Source of the DNA: Brachycybe producta
Taxonomy: Eukaryota; Arthropoda; Diplopoda; Playtdesmida; Andrognathidae
Direction of reading: 5' to 3'
Assembly (NCBI GenBank): GCA_036925085.1
Contig: JAUPFP010000045.1
Span: forward strand, 1,054,001 to 1,118,000
Length of the DNA: 64,000 nucleotides
Positions 56,109 to 64,000 of this stretch are shown here, piece after piece (the stretch's first letter is position 1; the number at the start of each line of letters is the position of its first letter). Made by a program: the position numbers and the translations under genes. The notes below the pieces were generated by a model, which had not been told where the DNA came from, searched no databases, and saw nothing but the letters and a program-made list of their open reading frames with translations.

Positions 56109-58190
56109 TTATTTTAACAACACATTTTTCCATCCAGGTGATTTTCTCGGTTTCTTTTTCTTCAGTTTCATCTTCTTACTTCTGGCCATACGCTGTTCGG
56201 CGAATTTCTCAACCTCGATTTCGTCAGTGTCTTTTTCTTCAATCTTGTCATTTGGAATCTTGAAAACATCATCGAATGGATCAAGTTTGTAAGAGACTTT
56301 GGGTTTTCTCATTTCAGCAGACAACATCCCCTCGCAACGATTCACAAACTTCATAGAGGCTTCTTTCTTGAGCAATCGACGGTGCTTTTAAACGAGAACA
56401 AAAAAGGTATAAAAATTTGAACGTAAAAGTTCTTAATGTAAAAATTATACCGTATTAGGAGATACGTAAAAATCGTTGGACCATAAAATTTCACCTCCGA
56501 AACTTCCACTAAATATTTTAATCGGATTTAAAACAAAACGAGGACCTAAAATCATGTAAAAAAGAACGTCAAACCTTATAACCACTTTAAAAAAACTTCA
56601 TTCTTTAAGTTTCAATAACTACCGATCTCTACGAGGGATCCGTTTTCTTCCATTATCTGATAATTACGGAACCAAATTCTTTTGTCGTTTACGCTAAAAC
56701 ACAAGACGTGATCCACAAATGGCTGACTTTTAGGATGTGAATTAGGCGTACTGAACACCTAGAAGTACTCTTATTAGACGTTACTATCAGAAGATGGGGC
56801 TCGATGTAAAACATTTAAAACCTGAACGAAGAGTTCTCGAAGAAGAGCGTAATGTGGTTCTGATTCGAAGGTCCGGTCGAACGATAAGATCGGCCTCGAA
56901 CCTTTCAAACAATTTCCGGTCATTTTCAGTTCTCCCATCGTGTGAACTAGAATCAAATGTAAAATGAGCGATTTCACAGTTAATAACATAATAGGGCACT
57001 GTTTTTACTGTTGCCGACGTAGAATTTAGCTGATGGACCATTGGGAACGTTTGAAATCCTGTGGAAAATCAGAAGAAGAAAAAAAAACCACTTAATTTTG
57101 CAATCGTTATAATTTTCGTAATCTAATAACAAACCACATATAAAGATCCAATCCTTTTCTTTGTTCAAGAAAAATACATTTATTGCAATTCTTCATTTCA
57201 CAGACCTGAAAGAAAAACAACCGACAAGAAAATAAGGAGAAGCGTTTTTATTTTGAAGTGAGAAATGCAATTAAAATCAAAAAGAGACCTGGTTGATGAC
57301 AGATAAGTAATCTTTCTTTTCCATCTTTGAATCTAAAAGAAACGGAAGGTTTGATGTTAATTAGGTAAAATGCAAAAAATATGCTAAAAAAAATAAATTT
57401 TCAATGAATTATTTTTGTATCTCAGAAGCAACACTAAGAAAGACAAAAAAAAAAGGAGACCGGAAGCTGAACCACTTGATATTATTTTCGTTTCGATATC
57501 GTTCAATGTTTTTTATAAACAAAAATTTAAAAAAAATATCATCGGCTTAAACTTGGGTCATTTTCAAACTGGACATATAAATGCTTATTTTAAATAAATA
57601 CCCTTAAGTGATTCAGCGACCCATTCTAGTTTCTAAAAACACTTTCAAAGTTTCTCTTAATTTTTCTCCTGAAAGCCAATTAACAGAATTCAAGAGACGT
57701 TTTACACTTTCAGAAACGACCTTAATGCATTTTTTTTTCTACAGATTTCTTATTGCCTTCATTATTCTGCAAGTAATAGCTTGATTTATTTAACTTTCTA
57801 GTTTTATGTAACTATCTTGCAGTTTTAAGTTCCTTTTGTTTAATTTTTTTTCTTCAACTTTTGCATTTCAGAGCAGAGGTATGTTGTTACATTTATACCT
57901 GGTTTCGAATGTGGTAACATGGATCTAAGATTCATTAACAAGTGCCTGGATCTGTGAGTTACGCCTCTGGAGGCAAAAACCAGAACACGTTGTCTGTTTA
58001 TCCATTTAACCTACGAGAAAAACGTCTTATTAATTAATCGTTCACGTCATTTTAGTATTTAAAAAAATGTAAAGATTACCCTCTTTGCTGGTGGTTCATC
58101 AGATCTAACGGTTTTTGCCGGTCGAACTACTTCTACAGGTTCAACTTTAACGACTTGTTTCTTATCATGACCACGCTTTCTCTTCGCCAT
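56109..58190 (-). CDS. BRIX1: Ribosome biogenesis protein BRX1 (Brix domain)
   Basis: Nucleolar Brix-domain protein needed to assemble the large ribosomal subunit. Minus-strand coding exons are 58190-58080, 58010-57899, 57332-57289, 57205-57135, 57058-57009, 56946-56822, 56758-56623, 56545-56451 and 56384-56109. They join in phase to 339 residues; human BRIX1 has 353 by recall. The N-terminus is basic (MAKRKRGHDKKQVVKVEP). The Brix domain, about 40-235, shows VLVFASRGVTHRSRHLL, EMKNCNKCIFLEQRKG, DLYMW, NGPSAKFYVGNIHT, MTGNCLKGSRPILSF and PFVDHVLCFSVNDKRIWFRN. After IGPRFVLNPIKIFSGSFGG the C-terminus is charged and lysine-rich (KKMKLKKKKPRKSPGW), as expected for a nucleolar protein. The start has A at -3 and G at +4. 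It diverges from the PAIP1 gene and converges on ACP1. Confidence 0.97.
57415..57720. mobile_element. Fold-back A copy inside BRIX1 intron 2
   Basis: CGATATCGTTCAATG and the TTTAAACAAAAATTTAAAAAAA-like centre lie on the left. GATTCAGCGACCCATTCTAG, TTTCTAAAAACACTTTCAAA and GAATTCAAGAGACG with TTTTACACTTTCAGAAACGA lie on the right. It explains why this intron (57333-57898) is much longer than the other BRIX1 introns. Confidence 0.6.
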
Positions 58191-59365
58191 TTTTTTTTCC
58201 TTCTGAAAGGACAAGAAAGGAATGAAGAATCGATATTGATTTAATTGTATAAAAGTTAAAGTAACCGGTTCTCGTAATAACCAAAACTAAAATGGTAATG
58301 CAGAGCCTAACAAAAGTCAGTTTTCACATTACATACTATCCTTAGATTCCTTACTATGTACGCACTGTCTCTTTCTTGTAATATATTGTTGGATCACCTT
58401 GTATTGTCAGTGTTGCCAGATTTATAATGTTAAATTCACGCCACGGATGCAAGGGGGACGACATAAAAAAAGATCATGTAAGAGATTCACAAAGATTCAT
58501 TAAAATACACAGCAGAGTGTATGTATCATAAGCCTGTTTACTTTTTATCCGCGTTTTACTGGATACTCCGAATAAATATGAATTAAATGTAAATCTAGTT
58601 AAATACGGATAAGAAAGTAAAACAGCTTACAGGAGATTCATTCCCTCTATCGTCCCTATTGCGCGTATTTATCTTAATATTTGTAGATGACAATTTTAAA
58701 AGACAGTCTATATTTAATTTACACTGAAATTATTTAATAAGAATGTGATTACATTCTTGACGAGTGTTTTGAACATAAACTAATATTTTCTCACTACATT
58801 TTCGATAGAAATCGAGGAATAGAAAAATACATTGTAAGAAGGGCATAAGCAAACCTTTATGTAAAAACATTTGACGACAAGGGAACGATTTAATAATACT
58901 ATAGTAAAAGTGAACAAACATGGCGTATAGTCTCAAATGACACAACAGGTAAAGAGCCATATTCGTACAGTTAATTGAGCTTCAAAAATCTCACGTAGAG
59001 TTATATTTCCGTTTTAATAACTCTTGAACTTCTTTTGAAACAGTTTTGTACTAAATAGCCTCAAATACATCCACACTTAATGGCCAACTCATAGACTCTA
59101 CGAAATTTTCTAACATGGCGCCTATGTGTACGAAATCAGGTTTGAGTGTATTTGAGGTTATTTTTAACCAAAAATTTCTGTTTGGGATAAAGTTAAATTT
59201 AATTAGGGATAGCAATGAAAGTTTGATCTGGTCACATAATATTTTTCATATGGAATTTATCCGCCATTAGTTGAGAATATAAGAAGACAACTGGTCTGCT
59301 GGTTGTTTTTTCTTTCTTTTTGTGTCGTGGGTTATTTTTTAATTAATTTCTTTTGTGCAGTTGAA
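58191..59365. promoter_or_regulatory. Shared upstream region of divergent BRIX1 and PAIP1
   Basis: The two start codons are 1,175 bases apart and point away from each other, so both promoters should lie here. ATGGCG-type (YY1-like) words occur at the BRIX1 start and near 58920, 59115 and (inverted) 59262. An acceptor-like TTTTGTGCAG ends at 59360, six bases before the PAIP1 ATG, so PAIP1 may have a non-coding first exon here. No gene or repeat family member was recognised in the region. Confidence 0.45.
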
Positions 59366-62300
59366 ATGTCCGACGATAAACAACAACAGCAGCTTCCATA
59401 TAGAGGAAGGGGAGGAATAATATCGCAGGGAGAACCACAGGAAAGGCAACCACTAAGGAGACCTGGTGGTGGAAACATCACTCCGGACAAAGGATCAGGT
59501 GGATAAAACCACAAAAAACAACAATAACCAGAAAATACACCCACTTTTAGCAAACTTATCTATCATATTCTAAACATATACGCAAAGATTTAACCAATAT
59601 ATTTAAGGGAAATGAAAGAAAAACGAATTTTATGCGTAAAATCGTATCGTTTGCCTACGTGTTTATTTTATAGTATAGACAAGTGGCGTCCTCTGGCGAC
59701 CTACGTGTTTTCATTTGTATGTAGTAGAAGACTAGAAGTAATCTTAACGTTTTTTTTAAGGTGATCACTTACATTACGTTCCTCCAATCTCGTCGACCTT
59801 ATCTCCAATGGCCGTCGAGTTCGTTCCAAGTTCGGCTCGTTTATCTTCGACTTTAGAGTCGACTTCGACGACTTCTTATTCGGCACCTCCATTTCAACCG
59901 AGGTTACTACAACAACAGCCGCAGACGAAACTACAACAACAACAACAACAGCAGCAGCAGCCGGAACCGTACGAGAACGGAGAGAGTGAAACCGAAATCA
60001 CGTTGGAACATCTCAGGACCATCATGTACGAAATAACGGTGAATCCGGGTAAATTCGACATGTTGGCCTCTTTACTCGTCGATGCTCTTGGAGCGATGGT
60101 TAGAGACGAAGAGACGCTTGCGGCAGTCGTCAACGAGATCTTCGAACAGGTGAATTTAGCTAAAGACCTGGTTGTTTTAGAGAATTTTTTTTTTTGACCG
60201 GAAGCTTCTTTTAAGGGCTTAAAATCATTTTATTTATGAACGTTGTGCAGTCTATTGATGAGAAATGGTTTTTTCATGCAGCTAATGAAAAAATTTCATG
60301 ATATATGTGAAACGAAAAGGTTAAAAGAAGGATGTATCAATTATTTTGATGATATTTTTGAAAATAAACTGAAAAATGGCATATAACAATGATTTTCCAA
60401 CAGCTGATTATTCGAACTGGCGTTACGCTGCAATTAGAAGGCTAAATGGATCGCTTAAAGAATAATTTGATGATGAATTTGAAATAAACTTTTACACTTT
60501 AAACTTGAACTTAACTGGAAAAAACTTAAATGAAATAATACCACAGACGATCAATTTTTGGATTAAATCAACCGGGATTTATAGTCTGTGGCTAGCTTTA
60601 AACTTATTTCAGGCTGTCATACAAAGTTTATTTTTAGTATAGTAAAGTATATTTGAAAATGTTGTTTGCACCTGCGTTTACGGTTATAGTTTCAAGAAAC
60701 TTGTGAAATTTTTTCATAAGTTTTAAACAGAAAGGATTCTCATTGTTGTTCTGCGATTTTCTCTTCTTAATGAACTTTTATCTAATTTTCAGTCGGTCTC
60801 AGAGTCAAATTTCAGGTATAACGGAGCTCGACTCTGCAACTGTTTATCTAAAAACCTCCATCTGTCGTTTGCAAGCCAAGGCTTTAGAACAACGCTTTTT
60901 CAAAGGTTTTGAACACTTTTTGCTGTATAAATTTTTATACAACATTGATCGTAACTTGTTTTATATCAAATCTTTTAGGTGTCAATACGAGTTTGCACAG
61001 AAAGACGTCATATGTAAAACGGACAGTCCTCGGTTGTGTGATTTTACGATGTTCATGGGAGAACTTTTCATTCATTTGGAGGTTTTATAAGAAACTTCGT
61101 ATTTCTTTTGATTTTCCTTCTCTTTTAGTTTAAAAAAATGCTTGTAATTTAGTATTAATGTTCTTTTCTTTGGAGATCAAGTAATCAGCTGTTTGAATCT
61201 CGCCTTAATTTCCATTCACTAGATACAAATAAATGGAGTTTTACAGAAAGTGTCACTTCTTGGACACACAGTTCCACAACTTCTAAACACTTTGCTACAA
61301 AATCCATTAAAAGAAAATCTCAAGTGTGTTTGTCAGATGCTGAAAGTAAGCCTAGAATAATTTATATTAATTAGTTTGATTGTGTACGACTAATGGCCAC
61401 ACTTGATGTTCTCAATTGTAGTTTACCGGAGCTGCTTTGGAGGACTACGAACGGTCGGCCAACGAAGGTCTTTGTCCGTTTATGGATCAACTGTTTCACG
61501 TCATGAAAAATCTGAGTGTTGACGACAGGATTGATAGGTTTTATTAACACTACAGTGAAAATATTTTAACATAAAAACGGATAACACGAATTATATTTTT
61601 GGTCGCATTCCTCAGAAGTTTTTCATATGCAGTAGAAACTCGATTATCCGGACTAAATGGGGCAGTACCTGGTCCTGATTACTGAAAGTCCAGATAATCC
61701 ATAAAAAGGCCCGTTTTTTTACTTTTAATTCTCTCTTTCAATATTGTAAAGTTAAGTCAAAAACACTAGTAAACTAAAAAAAACCCGCTTATGTTGTTGT
61801 AAAAAGTCAGTTCGGATTACCCGGAAGTCCGGATAATCCGGAAAATGTTCCGTTTTTTTAAAACTTTAATTTTATTTTTCATTGTCAGGAAATTAAGTCA
61901 AAAACACTAGTAAATTAAAGAAAACATTTATATTGCGATAAATACTGTTTCGGATTACCGATATCTGGATAATGGAGATTCTACTGTATTTTAATCTAAA
62001 GATGAAATGAATAACACGAAAATATTGGTTAATTAAAAGATTTTTTTTCGGTTTCATGAATAAAAATCATGCAAATGCAAAATCATTTTTCAACAGAAAA
62101 AAACTTCAAAAGACCTCGTTTTCCAAATTCGCTTCGAGATATTTTATTTTTGTAAAGGTCATTTTGATAAAGGAAAAAACACTTAAATTTTTGGACGGGT
62201 TTTTTTAAAATCTTACTCGTTCTTTCTACATTATTAAAAAGAGTAGGCGGAGCCAAGATGCAAATTTTAAATATTAAAAAAAAACGTTTTATAAATGTTT

Positions 62301-62937
62301 TATATATGGTATTTGTATTATAGTACCATAAATATATTAGAAAATACGTTTTTAAAATTCTTTTAACACGAAAAAATATTCCTGTCTTTTGATTTCGTGT
62401 TAAGCAGTTTTCACTGTACTTCAGTAAATTTAAAGTTTCTGTTCGAGTAAAACTTTTTTTTCCAATTAGAAACTGCAAGGAATTGCTAATAAAAGTGATC
62501 GAGTTACGTGCCTCTGATTGGGGACGAGTTGCAGCTTCGCAACTCGCTAGAGAAGAACCGGTCAACTTAGAAAACATCGGAGTAAGAGACGAGAAAAGAC
62601 ATTAAAGGGAAAAGCTTTCAACTTCTACGTCTTATTTCTTTTTAGATCGACCCTGTAATGTACGGTCCAGATGGACTACCTCTTTCCAAGGAAGAAGCTC
62701 TCTTTTTGGAGAGTAACGCTCGGTATTTGTACGATGCAAACAGTGCCGAAGACGATGGAAACGATGCAGAGTATTATGGGTAATATTATATATGGTTATT
62801 ATTATCAGTTAAGTAATTTTAATGTTGGTGTATATAACAAAAATCGTTTTAGTCGAAGTCAATCGTTATGGTCCACTTCTGACGGAATGGATGACGAAAT
62901 GGCTGCTGCATTTGAGAAATTTCTTCTCGAGAGTTAG
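59366..62937 (+). CDS. PAIP1: Poly(A)-binding-protein-interacting protein 1-like (PAM2 + MIF4G)
   Basis: PAIP1-type translation factor. The family binds PABP and eIF4A/eIF3 through a PAM2 motif and a MIF4G domain and promotes initiation. Coding exons are 59366-59498, 59761-60149, 60793-60905, 60979-61081, 61223-61345, 61422-61537, 62470-62581, 62646-62779 and 62853-62937, all in phase, giving 435 residues (human PAIP1 has 479 by recall). Residues 1-45 are Gln/Gly/Arg-rich. STLSPMAVEFVPSS (56-69) fits the PAM2 pattern L...A..F.P. A nine-Gln run (103-111) precedes the MIF4G domain, about 124-350: NFRYNGARLCNCLS, FTMFMGELFIHLE, FTGAALEDYER, VIELRASDWGRV. The acidic tail ends MDDEMAAAFEKFLLES, like human PAIP1. 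The first ATG after a possible 5' UTR acceptor was taken as start. PAIP1 fits better than eIF4G or CTIF because of PAM2 and the tail. Confidence 0.93.
60400..60520. mobile_element. Weak fold-back A fragment in PAIP1 intron 2
   Basis: CAACAGCTGATTATTCGAAC, GCAATTAGAAGGCTAAATGG and GATGAATTTGAAATAAAC resemble the left arm of fold-back A in order and spacing, with many changes. Confidence 0.35.
61632..61986. mobile_element. Pogo/Tigger-like MITE in PAIP1 intron 6
   Basis: The left end CAGTAGAAACTCGATTATCC faces the right end GGATAATGGAGATTCTACTG. CCGGACTAAATGGGG and CCGGAAGTCCGGATAATCCG lie inside, and CAAAAACACTAGTAAA occurs twice. Ends of the type CAGTA...CTCGATTATCC are characteristic of pogo/Tigger DNA transposons. 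TA follows the right end, but the left neighbour is TG, so the target duplication is imperfect. At about 355 bp it has no transposase. Confidence 0.65.
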
Positions 62938-64000
62938 TCTCGTTAAACAGGGAGAGAGAAAAAACACACACACATAAAAAGTGATTCCTGGTGTCTGTGT
63001 TTGCTTTCTCTCCAAGAGTAAGATTTTACGGGAAAGAAACAAAAAAAAAACCAAGTTTTTCCACCATCTTGTGTGACGTTTTTTCGTGTTTCATGTTTGT
63101 TTTGTCCTTTATTTTGTTTTCCCACCTCATCGTTTCTCATCTCTCTCTCTCACTCTTATTCCTATACTTATTCTTAAAAAGAAACTTTAATTCTGTTGGT
63201 TTATAGGTCTCACAAGTAGCTCGTAGACGAGCTTCTTTTTTAATTTCTCAGCTCTCTCTCTTACTTTCTAATGTCTCGTACCTGCAAATCTCAAAAACGC
63301 CTCCTCATCCCTTCCCCCTCAAAAAAAAAAAAAGAATTTCATAGGGAAAAAAATTTTTTGAATGAGATTAATATATTATTCGATGGTGACGGTGATGATT
63401 GGTTATTACATAACTGGTTTGTGTTAAAATAACCTTGCACTACTAAAAAAAAAACTGCTTTCTCGGAAATTTATCGGAATATCGGAAATTTGTGATATTA
63501 TTTTATCCTCTCTTTTGGTTAAAATGCTCTTTTTTCTTATATTAGAATTAGACCGGGAGGTTTTTAGCCATAAATTTTGCTCCTAGTGCAAGAGTAACGA
63601 TTACTATGTTGTCAGCACGTGACCACACTCATAGTTATAGGAGGGAGAAAAGGAAAAGCATTTCTTAAAAGAAATCGAAAGTGTTTTCTAAACCTTTTTA
63701 CCTTTTAATGACGATCTGTTGGTAAATAATTGTTTAAAATGCTGATGATAATTGAAAACAAAAATGTTTTAAAACCGTCATAAAATCATTATTTTCAAAC
63801 AGATCGTGACTAAAAAGTAATCACTCGATTAATTTATTCATCTGTATTCTAAAACACTTAGCATTTTGCTTAAAATGTTCTTTTAAGAAGTTCTATACTT
63901 GTATCTGTAGATTCGCTCCTTGATAATGTTGTTTTCCTTGTACTACTCAATGAGCATGGCCACGTGCAAACATTTAACGTCATCTAGGAGTATTGTTTGT
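62938..64000. other. PAIP1 3' UTR and downstream region
   Basis: No coding exon was recognised. There are CA (62965-62974) and CT (63139-63151) simple repeats and homopolymers. No AATAAA was seen close after the stop. CACGTG near 63616 and GTGATTACTTTTTAG-like inverted words near 63700-63830 (CGATCTGTTGGTAAATAA facing AACAGATCGTGACT) suggest another decayed inverted-repeat element at the right edge. Confidence 0.5.

Noticed and set aside
56787..57041. 84-codon alternative minus-strand frame across BRIX1 exons 5 and 6
   Set aside because: It reads through an intron out of frame; the spliced frame restores the conserved NIHTMGELKMTGNC motif.
59332..60133. Minus-strand Cys- and Gly-rich frames opposite PAIP1 exons 1 and 2
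   Set aside because: They are antisense shadows of the Gln-rich and Gly-rich PAIP1 coding sequence.
62083..62577. 164-codon minus-strand frame
   Set aside because: It lies antisense to PAIP1 exon 7 and its intron, has no recognisable domain, and its only conserved part is the shadow of the PAIP1 exon.

Overview
The window is nuclear DNA from an animal, most likely an invertebrate. The genes are split by GT-AG introns, use the standard genetic code, and sit in very AT-rich non-coding DNA full of short fold-back elements and microsatellites. Five protein genes and one tRNA gene can be reconstructed exon by exon, and every junction keeps phase. The myosin regulatory light chain reads close to Drosophila Sqh in its N-terminus ([14 protein letters not shown]) and C-terminus ([18 protein letters not shown]). 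This hints at an arthropod or other ecdysozoan, but it is a weak inference and I do not name a species.

Layout. 1-4.3 kb: intergenic repeats. 4.4-5.85 kb, minus strand: non-muscle/smooth myosin II regulatory light chain (sqh/MYL9/MYL12 type), three coding exons plus a probable 5' UTR intron. 5.9-12.4 kb: intergenic, packed with palindromic elements. 12.4-48.5 kb, minus strand: a LIX1/lowfat gene of four coding exons. Its first intron is about 31 kb, makes up almost half of the window, and holds most of the mobile-element relics. 48.5-53.3 kb: intergenic, with two tandem arrays. From 53.3 kb the DNA changes character to compact housekeeping genes with short introns: ACP1 low-molecular-weight protein tyrosine phosphatase (plus, six exons), tRNA-Gly(GCC) (plus), BRIX1 ribosome-biogenesis factor (minus, nine exons) and a PAIP1-like poly(A)-binding-protein-interacting translation factor (plus, nine exons). 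BRIX1 and PAIP1 diverge from a shared 1.2 kb region. ACP1 and BRIX1 converge, with the tRNA between them.

The five genes do not form a pathway. BRIX1 (60S subunit assembly), PAIP1 (translation initiation) and tRNA-Gly all serve protein synthesis, but their closeness is probably ordinary synteny of housekeeping genes.

The most unusual content is non-coding. One imperfect palindromic family (called fold-back A below; arms containing AGAAACTAGAAGGGTAG and GATATCTTTCAAAATAA) occurs in 25 or more whole or partial copies spread over intergenic DNA and introns. At least eight other inverted-repeat families accompany it, as do three copies of one LINE 3' end and a cleanly nested 198-bp element with 20-bp perfect terminal inverted repeats and a 9-bp target duplication. 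No transposase gene is visible, so these families must be mobilised from elsewhere or be extinct. I found no CRISPR array, operon, virus or toxin gene.
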